Assembly: GCF_019511645.1 (NCBI RefSeq)
Contig: NZ_JAEUAX010000015.1
Location: 1 to 64,000 of the forward strand
DNA from: Microbacterium ureisolvens
GTDB taxonomy: Bacteria; Actinomycetota; Actinomycetes; Actinomycetales; Microbacteriaceae
DNA: 64,000 nt
Reading direction: 5' to 3'
Below the pieces are notes generated by a model. That model was not told where the DNA came from, searched no databases, and worked only from the letters and a program-made list of their open reading frames with translations. Both the position numbers and the translations under genes were made by a program. Shown here piece by piece: positions 26,585 to 35,318 of the stretch; the first letter of the stretch is position 1, and the number at the start of each line of letters is the position of its first letter.

Positions 26585-27255
26585 GCGCGGCGATGAGAGT
26601 GGTCGTCGTCGACGACGAGCCGGCCGTCGCCCGGCTGCACACCCGATTCGTGTCGGCTTACGACGGGTGCGAGGTGGTCGCCGTCGCGAGCACCGGCCCC
26701 GAGGCCATCGCCACCGTGCAGGAACTGGAGCCCGACCTCGTGCTCCTCGACCTGCACCTGCCCGGCTGCTCCGGGCTGGACGTCCTGCGGGCCGTGCGCG
26801 CCGGAAGCGGTCATCAGCCCGAGTTCATCGCCGTGACCGCCGCGAGGGACTTCGACAGCGTGCGGGTCGCGCGCCTCGCCGGCGTTCGCCACTACCTCGT
26901 GAAGCCGTTCTCCGCGCAAGACCTCTACACGCGCATCGACGACGTCGTGAGGGACTTCGCGGCGGCGACCGCCCCGGCCACCGCCCTCGATCAGGACGAC
27001 ATCGACTCGCTCATCGGCGGCGGGCCGGCCTCGACGGTCCTCCCCAAGGGCCTGAGCGTCGAGACCCTCGCCGCGGTGCGGGACGCCCTCTCGTCCGCGC
27101 CCTGGTCGTCGGCCGCCGACATCGCCGCGGCGGTCGGCATCTCGCGCGTCACCAGTCGCCGGTATCTGGAGCACCTCGCGCAGACGGGCGCCGCCGCCCG
27201 GCGGCTGGACTATGCGACGGCGGGCCGCCCGAGCACCCTCTACGCGCCCCGCTAA
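26581..27255 (+). CDS. Response regulator, CitB/DcuR type
   Basis: The 224-residue protein has a receiver domain with acidic pair D11-D12, phospho-acceptor D57 in LVLLDLHLPG and the conserved Lys in HYLVKPFS. The C-terminal half has a helix-turn-helix of the CitB type (SSAADIAAAVGISRVTSRRYLEHLAQTG). The GTG start overlaps the kinase stop in GTGA. Its likely target is the tctC promoter, where two 12-base direct repeats are seen. Confidence 0.9.
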   Translation: MSAAMRVVVVDDEPAVARLHTRFVSAYDGCEVVAVASTGPEAIATVQELEPDLVLLDLHLPGCSGLDVLRAVRAGSGHQPEFIAVTAARDFDSVRVARLAGVRHYLVKPFSAQDLYTRIDDVVRDFAAATAPATALDQDDIDSLIGGGPASTVLPKGLSVETLAAVRDALSSAPWSSAADIAAAVGISRVTSRRYLEHLAQTGAAARRLDYATAGRPSTLYAPR

Positions 27256-27258
27256 CCT
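27253..27258 (+). promoter_or_regulatory. -10 element for leaderless ppx/gppA gene
   Basis: TAACCT is followed by gaaccc and the GTG at 27265. It overlaps the stop codon of the response regulator gene, which lies only nine bases upstream. Confidence 0.5.
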
Positions 27259-27264
27259 GAACCC

Positions 27265-28209
27265 GTGCGCCTCGGAGTTCTCGACATCGGCTCGAACACC
27301 GTCCACCTGCTGGTCGCCGACGTCCGTCCCGGCGGCCGGCCTCTCGCCACGACGAGCCAGCGCACGGTGCTGCGCCTCATGCGCTACCTCGCGCCCGACG
27401 GCTCGATCACCGAGGAGGGCGTCACGGCGCTCGTCGCCGCGGTGGCGGAGGCGCGCAAGATCGCGGCGTCCGAGCGGGTCGACGAGCTCCTCGCGACGGC
27501 CACGAGCGCCGTGCGCGAGGCGAAGAACGGTCCCGAAGTCATCGCGCTCATCGAGGAGGCGCTCGGGCAGCCGCTCCAGGTGCTGGGCGGCGAGACCGAG
27601 GCGCGGTACACGTTTCTCGCTGTGCGTCGCTGGTTCGGGTGGGCGGCGGGGCAGATCCTGCTCTTCGACATCGGGGGCGGGTCGCTCGAGATCGCGGCCG
27701 GAGCCGACGAACTGCCCGAGCAGGCAGCATCCGTCCCCCTCGGCGCGGGGCGCATGACGGTGCAGTTCCTTCCCGACGACCCGCCCGGTGAAGCGGCGGT
27801 CGAGAAGCTGCGCGACCACGCGCGCAAGACCCTCGCCCCGGTCGCCAAGTCGTTCGGCAAGCTGCCGTCGCCCGACCACGTCGTCGGCTCGTCGAAGGCG
27901 ATCCGGTCGCTCGCGAAGCTGGTCGGCTATCCGGTTCCGGGTTGGTCGGGGATCGAACGGATGCTGCTTCCCCGCGCCTCCCTCGGCTCGTGGATCCCGC
28001 GCCTGGCCCGCATTCCCGCGTCGGCGCGGCAGGAGCTGCCCGGCATCACTCCCGACCGCACGTTCCAGATCGTCGCCGGCGCCGTCGTGCTGCACGAGGC
28101 GATGCGCGCGATGGACGTGGACGAGCTCGAGGTCTCGCCGTGGGCCCTGCGCGAAGGGGTGCTGCTGCGCTACATCGAGTCGCTCAGCTGGAGCGCGCCG
28201 AGCGCCTGA
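27265..28209 (+). CDS. Ppx/GppA family phosphatase
   Basis: Members are exopolyphosphatases or pppGpp phosphatases with an ASKHA fold. The 314-residue protein starts RLGVLDIGSNTVHLLVADV (phosphate-1 loop) and carries LLFDIGGGSLEIAAG (phosphate-2) and the catalytic Glu region GETEARYTFLAV. It lacks the C-terminal HD domain of long Ppx proteins, so it is the short actinobacterial type. Whether it acts on polyphosphate or on (p)ppGpp cannot be read from sequence. Confidence 0.88.
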   Translation: MRLGVLDIGSNTVHLLVADVRPGGRPLATTSQRTVLRLMRYLAPDGSITEEGVTALVAAVAEARKIAASERVDELLATATSAVREAKNGPEVIALIEEALGQPLQVLGGETEARYTFLAVRRWFGWAAGQILLFDIGGGSLEIAAGADELPEQAASVPLGAGRMTVQFLPDDPPGEAAVEKLRDHARKTLAPVAKSFGKLPSPDHVVGSSKAIRSLAKLVGYPVPGWSGIERMLLPRASLGSWIPRLARIPASARQELPGITPDRTFQIVAGAVVLHEAMRAMDVDELEVSPWALREGVLLRYIESLSWSAPSA

Positions 28210-28257
28210 CCCCGGCCGCGCTTCGGCGAGCGCCGCGCCTCGATCGCCTCGGCGGCG

Positions 28258-29019
28258 TCACGTGTCGATCGCCTCGGTGTACGCGGTGTAGATGCCGTAG
28301 ACCGCGATCCCGGCGAGATGCCACTCGCGGGGTCCTTCCGGACCGAGGGCGGCGACGCGGGGCGCGTCGACCATCGCCGGGTTGATGCGACGGTGGTCGC
28401 TCATGCCGTCGACCATCGCCATGATGGCCACGGCAAGGTCACGCTCGTCCACGCCCTCTCGCATGCGCAGCCCGAACGCTCCGTTGAGCGCCCGGTACGT
28501 CTCGGCCATGCGGCTCAGGTACCGGTCCTCGATCTCCGACAGCAGCGCACGCACCTCCTCGCCGCCGGGCACGGCATCGCCGCTGGAGAGCGCGGCCGAC
28601 ATCGCCCGGTAGGCCCGGAACGCCACGGTGTGCTCGACGGCGGTCATGTTGTGCGCCACGGTGACGCGGAGCGCCTCGCGGAGCGCCATCTGCCGCCCCT
28701 CCGGAGTGCTCATCGCCTGCGGGTCGCCGGCCACCGCCTGCTCCAGGTGCTGGAGCGTCTCGCCGTCGAACCCGCTGTCGAAGCCCGGGTCGGCTTCGAA
28801 CAGTGTGCGCACGAGGTCGGCGACGAAGGCCACGCGGTCGGGCCAGATGCGGAACACGGTCGAGCGCGGCACTCCGGCGGTGCGGATCAGATCCTCGAGC
28901 TCGATGTTGGCGTAGTCGAGCAGCAGACCCTCTTCTTTGACGCGCTCGACGGCGACCGCGAGCATGAGCGCGCGGGTTTGTGCCGCGGGCCGCCGCGATC
29001 GGGATTCGGGTTGCTCCAC
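28258..29019 (-). CDS. TetR/AcrR family transcriptional regulator
   Basis: The 253-residue protein has an N-terminal HTH in ALMLAVAVERVKEEGLLLDYANIELEDLIRTAGVPRSTVFRIW-like order (about residues 16-60), with PRSTVFRIWPDR as recognition helix. A ligand domain follows that is typical of TetR but not specific. The start is GTG 29019, preceded by GATAAT with six bases between. It is convergent with the phosphatase gene and does not obviously regulate the fructan genes beyond it. The ligand is unknown. Confidence 0.82.
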   Translation of the reverse strand: MEQPESRSRRPAAQTRALMLAVAVERVKEEGLLLDYANIELEDLIRTAGVPRSTVFRIWPDRVAFVADLVRTLFEADPGFDSGFDGETLQHLEQAVAGDPQAMSTPEGRQMALREALRVTVAHNMTAVEHTVAFRAYRAMSAALSSGDAVPGGEEVRALLSEIEDRYLSRMAETYRALNGAFGLRMREGVDERDLAVAIMAMVDGMSDHRRINPAMVDAPRVAALGPEGPREWHLAGIAVYGIYTAYTEAIDT

Positions 29020-29025
29020 CCCTTG

Positions 29026-29031
29026 ATTATC
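29026..29031 (-). promoter_or_regulatory. -10 element for leaderless tetR-type gene
   Basis: Minus-strand GATAAT is followed by caaggg and the GTG at 29019. Confidence 0.4.
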
Positions 29032-29080
29032 GCCCCCTGCGCGCTGTCCGGTAGGCCCCCTCGCCCCCGGCAGAAACTCG

Positions 29081-29109
29081 CGGTGCCGGGTCCCCAGAAC
29101 CCGGCACCG
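29081..29109 (-). terminator. Hairpin past the secreted GH32 gene
   Basis: An 11-base stem, CGGTGCCGGGT with ACCCGGCACCG, encloses seven bases. It lies about 140 bases past the stop of the levanase-like gene, in the gap before the TetR gene. On the minus strand it is followed by cgagtttctg, so it is a weak rho-independent candidate. Confidence 0.45.
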
Positions 29110-29249
29110 ACCAGATCGAACGCGACGGCATGGGGCCGCCGGCAAGATCGTTGTGCACAAGCCCCCCGACTCGTGCACGCATTCCACCCTAGAGACTCGA
29201 AGTCTCATATCTCAAGTCCGGGTGAGAGTCGTCCGTCATGCGGCCCACG

Positions 29250-31265
29250 TCAATCCGAAAGCACGACCTGATCGACCATGAGGTGGCCCCATTGTCCGGT
29301 CGCGTCATCGAGGATCTGGAACTGCGCCGTGCGTCCGGCGAGGTCGCGCAGATCCCACTGCAGGTGGCGCAGATCCGCCGAGTCCGCGCCGGTCGTGGTG
29401 CGGACCGGCTGCCCGTCGACGAGCAGCTGCACCGAGGTGGCGGGTTCCGCGCCGAGCGGGTGATCGCCGCCGCCGATGAGGAAGTGGAGGAAGTTCCTGT
29501 CGATCGTGAACGACGGTGAGGTGATCGTGCCCGTGGCCGGGTCTCCCCCGCCCACGAACGTGTCGGCGAGTCGCGCGCCCACCTGTCCGGGCAGGTCGGT
29601 CGCGGTCGGTCCCCCGCCGATGAAGCTGCCTGTCGCGGTCCAGCCCTGCCCCCACGAGTCGCCCTCGAAGTCCGCGATCACGCGCGCGGGCCGCTGCACG
29701 ACGCTGCCGAACTCGGTGATCGTGAGATCGTGGAACACAGCCGGGCCGCCCGAGGAGTACAGAGCGACGCCCTGGTCACCGGGGGGCGCGAAGACCTGGC
29801 TCGAGTGGACGAATTTCCCGTCGTCGACGAACACCTCGACCGTGGTGCGGTCGACGAGGATGCGCAGATGCACCGTGTCGGCACCGCCGTCGAAGGGCGT
29901 GCGGCTCTCGGTCTTCCAGGTGCCGGCCGGGTAGCCGGTCTGACCGCGGTTCAGGTAGGCGTACGTGCCGGTCACGCCGACGTCGGCGTGACGTGTCCCG
30001 TCAGCGGAGCGTCGCAGCTGCAGCCCGATGTTGGTAGCGGCCTCCCATGTCACGTCCGCCTCGACCTGGTATGCGTCGCCCTCGTAGGCGAGCGGCAGGA
30101 CTCCGTCCACGGCCACGTCGCCGAGCTCTGTCCGCGCCGTCGCGATGTCGGCGAGGGCCGCCACCGGCTGCGACACCAGGCCGTACGTCGCGCCATATCT
30201 CTTGAGACGGATCTCGCGGGTGATCGAGTCCGTGCCGTTGAAGCCGTCGGCCGGCCATGTGGGGGTCGAGTGCGCGTAGTCCCAGTTGTTCATCCAGCCC
30301 ACGGCGTAGCGGCGGTCCAACGGCGCGGCGGGATCCTCCCACGTCACCGCGCCGTACCAGTCGAACCCGTGGTCGAGCCACTGCGGGGCGCTCTGGTCGA
30401 ACGTGAACGACGTGCCGTCGAACGCGCCCGTCCAATACGCGAAGGTCGCGGGCTCCCCGGTCGCGTAGCCGTTCGCGCTGACGCCGAACACCCACTTCGT
30501 GGTGCCGTCGTCGGCACGGATCCGGAACAGGTCAGGGCACTCGATCGTGCCGATGCCGGCGTTCACGTACTCCCAGGTGCGCGTCCACGTCTTCAGGTCG
30601 GGCGAGGTGTAGAAGCTCACGCGGTCGCGCTCCGCGATCAGTGCCACCCATCGGCCGCGCTCGGCATCCCATACGACTTTCGGATCGCGGAAATCCGCGC
30701 GGCCGCCGTTCTCGATCACCGGCTGGTCGCCGTAGGGACGGAAGTTGCGGCCACCGTCGGTCGAGTACCACAGGAACTGCGCCTGCGGGCCGGAGGCGTT
30801 CGCCTGCTGGGCGAGCGTGGGATGGTCCATCTGCGTGACGAGCATCACCACGGCGCCGGCACCGAAGCCCGCGGTGTTCGCCTCATCGACCACGGTCGAC
30901 CCCGACCAGAGGTCGTAGTTCGCATTGGTCTTCTTCGGCGCGGCGATCCCCTGATCGGCGAACACGACGCCGTCGTACGAGGTCGCGAGCCGCCACTCGG
31001 TGCCGAAGTTCGCCGTCGGGTCCGCGTTGTAGTCGCTGTTGTAGAGGTAGTAGTAGTGGAACTTGCCGTCCACGAAGATGGGCCGCTGCGGGTTGTTCTT
31101 CCAATGGTCGGGCACCGTGAAGTGGTATTGGGCCCGGTAATCGTCGGCGGAATCGGCGGCCGCCGGGTCATCCCCGACGCCCACCGCCGCACCTGTCCCG
31201 ACCCCCACCGCGATCACAAGCGCCACCGCCGTCAGACGCGCAGGGCGTCGCTTCGAAACTGACAT
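29250..31265 (-). CDS. Secreted GH32 levanase/fructosidase-like protein with Asn at the nucleophile position
   Basis: The 671-residue protein has a signal peptide (KRRPARLTAVALVIAVGVG) and the GH32 five-bladed propeller with YYYLYN, FRDP (residues 192-195) and IECPDLF (acid/base E242). A beta-sandwich follows (EVFVDDGKFVHSS), then an extra C-terminal domain of about 110 residues as in actinobacterial levanases. The nucleophile motif, WMNDPQ in the other GH32 protein of this locus, reads WKNNPQ here: residue 58 is Asn (codon at 31092-31094), so hydrolysis may be lost or strongly altered. AGAAGG lies nine bases before ATG 31265; a second ATG at 31274 is too close to it. It probably ends the lacI-ABC-pfkB operon. 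Confidence 0.9.
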   Translation of the reverse strand: MSVSKRRPARLTAVALVIAVGVGTGAAVGVGDDPAAADSADDYRAQYHFTVPDHWKNNPQRPIFVDGKFHYYYLYNSDYNADPTANFGTEWRLATSYDGVVFADQGIAAPKKTNANYDLWSGSTVVDEANTAGFGAGAVVMLVTQMDHPTLAQQANASGPQAQFLWYSTDGGRNFRPYGDQPVIENGGRADFRDPKVVWDAERGRWVALIAERDRVSFYTSPDLKTWTRTWEYVNAGIGTIECPDLFRIRADDGTTKWVFGVSANGYATGEPATFAYWTGAFDGTSFTFDQSAPQWLDHGFDWYGAVTWEDPAAPLDRRYAVGWMNNWDYAHSTPTWPADGFNGTDSITREIRLKRYGATYGLVSQPVAALADIATARTELGDVAVDGVLPLAYEGDAYQVEADVTWEAATNIGLQLRRSADGTRHADVGVTGTYAYLNRGQTGYPAGTWKTESRTPFDGGADTVHLRILVDRTTVEVFVDDGKFVHSSQVFAPPGDQGVALYSSGGPAVFHDLTITEFGSVVQRPARVIADFEGDSWGQGWTATGSFIGGGPTATDLPGQVGARLADTFVGGGDPATGTITSPSFTIDRNFLHFLIGGGDHPLGAEPATSVQLLVDGQPVRTTTGADSADLRHLQWDLRDLAGRTAQFQILDDATGQWGHLMVDQVVLSD

Positions 31266-31312
31266 CGTCGTCATCCTTCTTTCGCGCGGACCTGGCACGC
31301 CGAAGCGGGAGG

Positions 31313-31343
31313 AGGCCGGGGCTCGTCCGCGAAGCCCCGGCCT
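31313..31343 (-). terminator. Hairpin between the two leftward GH32-type genes
   Basis: AGGCCGGGGCT pairs perfectly with AGCCCCGGCCT across a nine-base loop. It lies seven bases past the stop of the upstream glycosidase gene and before the ribosome site of the secreted GH32 gene. No T-run follows, so it may be an attenuator or processing site rather than a full stop. Confidence 0.5.
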
Positions 31344-31349
31344 CGAGGA

Positions 31350-32315
31350 TCAGGCGGAGGCGCCGACCCTCTCACGGCGGACGAGCCGATCGCCTTCCCA
31401 CCGCACCGGCATCGGATCGGTGACACCGCCCTGGAACCGGCCGTCCTCGCCGATGTTGCGGAAGGCGAAGAGCAGCCACTCGCCGTCCGACCTGCGCTGC
31501 AGCAGGCGCCCGACGTAGAGGCGCTCGTCGGTCAGCGGGTACGCGGTGTCGATGTCGAACGGTCCGAGGAGGCTCTCCGCCGGCACGGCCCACGTACCGG
31601 CGGCCGCGGCGCGCCGGGATGCGGTGCTCTGCTCCTTGAGGCAGGAGAAGAGGAGCACCGGGCGCCCGTCGACGATCTCGGCCTGCAGCACCTCCAGCTG
31701 CCCGAACCCGTCGGCGGTCGGCGCACTGAGCGGTTCTCGCAGCTCCCAGGTGCGCAGGTCGGCCGACCAGGCGTGACCGACGACGCCCCGGCCGTCGACC
31801 GGGCCCTCCGGCGCCCGGGCGGTGATGAGCATGTGCCAGCCGTTCCCGTCCGGGTCGGCGAACACCCACGGGTCGCGGAACGCCTCGTCGTGCCATGCAC
31901 CGCTCGAGAGCTTCTCGTACCAGGGCCCAGTGGCTTCGAGCACCGGCGCGCCCGCCTTCGTCCATGTGAACAGATCCGTCGAGGTGGCGTAGCCGATCCG
32001 CTGGACGTTCTTCCCGTCGGCGGCGAGCGTCGCGCCGGTGTAGAACATGAACCACGTCCCGTCCGGGTGGCGCACCACCGACCCGGTCCACGTGGCGAGC
32101 TCGTCGAAGGCGGGGGCGTCGCTGCGCACCAGCGCATCGGCGACCTGCGTCCACTCGACGAGGTCGGTCGAGACCGCGTGCCCGACGGAGGCTCGGTAGT
32201 GGCGCGCTTCGGGATCGTGCAGGGCACGCGAGGCGTAGAGGAAGAAGAGGTGGTAGCGCTCGCCGTCGTCGGCGAACCAGTAGTCCCATACCCAGGAGTC
32301 GGGGAGGTCGAACAC
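31350..32315 (-). CDS. Cytosolic GH32/GH68-clan beta-fructosidase-like protein
   Basis: The 321-residue protein has no signal peptide. The clan GH-J propeller is recognisable: an Asp in WVWDYWFAD near the N terminus (nucleophile position, like VWDSWP of GH68), WTGSVVRHPDGTWFMFYTG, AFRDPWVFADPDGNGWHM (RDP motif) and QLEVLQAEIVDGRPVLLFSC (Glu candidate for acid/base). It lacks the C-terminal sandwich of GH32. It lies in the operon after fructokinase and would act on imported short fructans or sucrose. The GTG start has GAAGGA five bases upstream. Confidence 0.75.
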   Translation of the reverse strand: MFDLPDSWVWDYWFADDGERYHLFFLYASRALHDPEARHYRASVGHAVSTDLVEWTQVADALVRSDAPAFDELATWTGSVVRHPDGTWFMFYTGATLAADGKNVQRIGYATSTDLFTWTKAGAPVLEATGPWYEKLSSGAWHDEAFRDPWVFADPDGNGWHMLITARAPEGPVDGRGVVGHAWSADLRTWELREPLSAPTADGFGQLEVLQAEIVDGRPVLLFSCLKEQSTASRRAAAAGTWAVPAESLLGPFDIDTAYPLTDERLYVGRLLQRRSDGEWLLFAFRNIGEDGRFQGGVTDPMPVRWEGDRLVRRERVGASA

Positions 32316-32405
32316 GAGAGTTCCTTCAAGGGTCGAGCGCGGTGGATCGCGCGAGGTGTGCCCCTTCGCCCGGCGGGCGGAGGGTGCGGATCTGAGCTGC
32401 GGTGG

Positions 32406-33365
32406 CTACCAGGCGGCGGCGTGCGTCACCGGCGGTGCGGCGAGCTCGACACGACGCGGCGGATCGGCGCCGGGCCGCGACACGGTGATCGCCGCGGCGA
32501 GCGCCGATCGCTCGAGGAGCGCTTCGATATCGGAGGAACGGATGCTGCGCCCCGACCCCTCGAGCCACGCCCGCAGTCCGTCGCTGCCGACGATGCTGTC
32601 GATGAGCACCCCCATGAACGTGTCGCCGGCGCCGACCGTGTCGACCACGTCGACCACGACGGCTGGCACGGCGACCTCGCCGTCGGCGGTCACGCCGATC
32701 GCACCGTCCGAACCGAGGGTGACCACGACGAGCCGAGGCCCGCGCGTGGCCCACTCCCGGGCCGTCTCTACGACATCGCGCCCCGGGTGCAGCCACCGGA
32801 GGTCTTCGTCGCTCGCCTTCACCACGTCGGCGAGCTCGACCAGCTCGGCGATGCGTCGCCGGACACGGTCCGGGTCATCCACGAGCGACGGCCGGATGTT
32901 GGGGTCGTACGTCACGATCGCGCGCCCGCGCACGGATCGCACGAGATGCGCGACGTCGGCCGCGCCCGGTTCGAGCACCGCACCGACCGAGCCGATGTGC
33001 ACGACGTCGGCGCCGCTCACGAGGCGCTCGAGGCGGGCGATGCCTTCTCCGAGGTCCCATTCGAGATCGAACTCGTACGACGCGGCGCCGCTCGCATCCA
33101 GGTGGGCGGCGGCCGTCGACGTGCGTGGCGACGCGACGGCCACCACCTCGACGCCGGACTCCTCGAGCCACCGTCGCACACGGCCGCCCCGGTCGTCCCC
33201 GGCCAGGCGGGTGATCAGCGTCGGGTGCCGACCGAGCCTCCCCAACGTCAGGGCGGTGTTCGCCGGACTGCCGCCGGGAGTCTCCTCGACGACGCCGTCC
33301 GCACGGTGGACGATGTCGACGAGGGACTCTCCCACGACGACGAGGCGCAGCATCCGTTCGCTCAT
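32406..33365 (-). CDS. PfkB-family carbohydrate kinase, probable fructokinase
   Basis: The 319-residue protein begins with VVVGESLVDIV and has the PfkB sugar-binding motif GGSPANTALTLGRLG and the C-terminal signature DTVGAGDTFMGVLID with its catalytic Asp. It probably makes fructose-6-phosphate from fructose released inside the cell. ATG 33365 overlaps the permease stop in ATGA, so it belongs to the transporter operon. The substrate is inferred from the neighbours. Confidence 0.85.
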   Translation of the reverse strand: MSERMLRLVVVGESLVDIVHRADGVVEETPGGSPANTALTLGRLGRHPTLITRLAGDDRGGRVRRWLEESGVEVVAVASPRTSTAAAHLDASGAASYEFDLEWDLGEGIARLERLVSGADVVHIGSVGAVLEPGAADVAHLVRSVRGRAIVTYDPNIRPSLVDDPDRVRRRIAELVELADVVKASDEDLRWLHPGRDVVETAREWATRGPRLVVVTLGSDGAIGVTADGEVAVPAVVVDVVDTVGAGDTFMGVLIDSIVGSDGLRAWLEGSGRSIRSSDIEALLERSALAAAITVSRPGADPPRRVELAAPPVTHAAAW

Positions 33366-34318
33366 CCCTTCACCCCGCTCGCGGCGATGCTGCTGACGAA
33401 CGCCCGTTGGAAGATCAGGAAGACGATGAGCACCGGGATCGTGATGAGAGAGGTGTAGGCCATCACCTCGCCCCACGCGGTGTTCAGCTGGAAGAAGTAC
33501 TGCACACCCACCATGACCGGGCGCAGCTCCTCCTTCTGCACGACCATGAGCGGCCAGAGGTACTGGTTCCACGCCGGCAGGAAGGTGAGGATCGCCACGG
33601 TCGCGAAGGCGGGGCCCGAGAGCGGCACGAGGATGCGCCGGTAGATCGTGAACCAGCTCGCCCCGTCGATGCGGGCGGCCTCGTCGAGCGACTTGGGGAT
33701 CGTGGAGAAGTACTGCGTGAAGAGGAAGATCGAGAACGCGTTCGCGATGAACGGCACGATCTGCACCTGGTAGGTGTTGAGCCAGCCGAAGTCGTACTTC
33801 AGCACGCCGCCTTCCATCACCAGCGTCGGCAGCTGCGCGACCCAGTACACCATCGGCACCGCGATCGTCTCGAAGGGCACGATCAGGGTCGCGATGATGA
33901 TCGCGAGCACGATGATGCGGCCCTTCCATGCGAGACGCGAGAGGGCGAAGCCCGCCATCGAGTTCACGATCAGCCCGAGCCCGACGGTGAGCACCGTCAC
34001 GAGCACGGAGTTGAACATGAACTGCGCGACAGGCACGCGGTCGAACACCCCGAAGTAGTTGTCGAGGCTGATGTCGCCGACGGGGAGGAACGCCGCGGCG
34101 GAGTCGATGTCCTGCAGGATCTGGCTGTCGGGCTTGAGGCTCGACACGAACATGAAGACCAGCGGGAACAGGAAGACGATCCCGAACAGCGACAGGGCGA
34201 GGTAGAGGAAGACGCGGCCCCAGCGGCGCTGGGCGCGGGCACTGCGCGCAGGAGGCAGTGAGGGCGCCGCGCGGCGGGATTCGCTCGGTGCCGTGGTGAG
34301 GGTTCTGGTGGCGGTCAC
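33362..34318 (-). CDS. Sugar ABC transporter permease (MalG type)
   Basis: The 318-residue inner-membrane protein has six predicted membrane segments after a basic N-terminal tail, and the EAA loop SLDEAARIDGASWFTIYRRILVPLSGP that contacts the ATPase. No ATPase gene lies in this operon, so a shared MsiK-type ATPase encoded elsewhere is likely. GAGAAGGA precedes the GTG by five bases. One base separates it from the other permease gene. Confidence 0.9.
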   Translation of the reverse strand: MTATRTLTTAPSESRRAAPSLPPARSARAQRRWGRVFLYLALSLFGIVFLFPLVFMFVSSLKPDSQILQDIDSAAAFLPVGDISLDNYFGVFDRVPVAQFMFNSVLVTVLTVGLGLIVNSMAGFALSRLAWKGRIIVLAIIIATLIVPFETIAVPMVYWVAQLPTLVMEGGVLKYDFGWLNTYQVQIVPFIANAFSIFLFTQYFSTIPKSLDEAARIDGASWFTIYRRILVPLSGPAFATVAILTFLPAWNQYLWPLMVVQKEELRPVMVGVQYFFQLNTAWGEVMAYTSLITIPVLIVFLIFQRAFVSSIAASGVKG

Positions 34319-34319
34319 G

Positions 34320-35261
34320 TCAGTCCTTCTCTCGTGTGAGCCGGCGCTGGATGAGCGCGATGACGAGGACCGCGACGAAGAAGATCAGGGAGATCGCCGC
34401 GGCGTAGCCGATCTCCTGCTGCGCATACCCCTTGCGCACGGCGTGGAAGACGATGGTGGAGGTCGAGTTCACCGGTCCGCCCTGGGTCATGACGCTGATC
34501 TGCACGAACAGTCCGAGCGCGGCGATGGTGATGGTGACGAGGACGAAGACCATGGTGGGCCGAAGGCCCGGCCAGGTCACGCTCGTGAACTGACGCCACG
34601 GGCTCGCGCCGTCCATCTTCGCGGCCTCGTAGAGCTCCTCGGGGATCGTCTGGAGCCCCGCGAGCCAGATGATCATGTGGAAGCCGACGGCCTGCCAGAT
34701 CGACATCACGATGATCGCGCCGAGCGCCGTGTTCGGGTCGTTGAGCCAGTCGGCGCCCTGCCATGCTCCGAAGGTGAGGGTGTCGATCATCGAGTTGATG
34801 AGGCCGTCGTTCTGATACATGAACTTCCACAGGATCGAGACCACGACGATCGAGGTCACGACCGGGATGAAGAAGATCACGCGGAAGGCCGTGATGCCGC
34901 GCATCCGGCGGTTGACGAGCACGGCCAGCAGCAGCCCGATACCCGCCTGCACCGGCACGACCACGAGAGCGAAGACGGCGGTGTTCCCGACCGACTGCAG
35001 GAAGACCGGGTCGGCGGTGAAGGCCCGGATGAAGTTGTCGAAGCCGACGAAGCGCGGCGGGTTCGGCGAGATGAGCCGCGCGTTCGTGAACGACAGCGTG
35101 AACGCGAGGATCACCGGGATGATGAGGAACAGCACGAGGAGGATGCCCGCGGGGGCGATCATCCCCAGGCCGGCCCACGTCTCGCGGCCCTTGATGGAGC
35201 GGAAGCGACGGTAGGCGCGCCGAGGCTCTTCGGCGGCGACCGTCGGAGGAGTGACAGTCAT
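34320..35261 (-). CDS. Sugar ABC transporter permease (MalF type)
   Basis: The 313-residue protein has six membrane segments (MIAPAGILLVLFLIIPVILAF is the first) and the EAA loop IPEELYEAAKMDGASPWRQFTSVTWPGL. It pairs with the MalG-type permease gene that follows. The start is the ATG at 35261, downstream of a strong hairpin that separates it from the binding-protein gene. Confidence 0.9.
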   Translation of the reverse strand: MTVTPPTVAAEEPRRAYRRFRSIKGRETWAGLGMIAPAGILLVLFLIIPVILAFTLSFTNARLISPNPPRFVGFDNFIRAFTADPVFLQSVGNTAVFALVVVPVQAGIGLLLAVLVNRRMRGITAFRVIFFIPVVTSIVVVSILWKFMYQNDGLINSMIDTLTFGAWQGADWLNDPNTALGAIIVMSIWQAVGFHMIIWLAGLQTIPEELYEAAKMDGASPWRQFTSVTWPGLRPTMVFVLVTITIAALGLFVQISVMTQGGPVNSTSTIVFHAVRKGYAQQEIGYAAAISLIFFVAVLVIALIQRRLTREKD

Positions 35262-35280
35262 GACAGATCTCTCGGGGAGT

Positions 35281-35312
35281 GCGCCGGCGAGGGCGTGTGC
35301 CCTCGCCGGCGC
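35281..35312 (-). promoter_or_regulatory. Intercistronic hairpin between binding-protein and permease genes
   Basis: GCGCCGGCGAGGGC and its exact complement enclose a four-base loop (gtgt), a 14-base-pair stem. It lies six bases past the binding-protein stop. Such hairpins after the first gene of ABC operons commonly let the binding protein be made in excess by stabilising the upstream mRNA or lowering read-through. Confidence 0.65.
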
Positions 35313-35318
35313 GATGGA

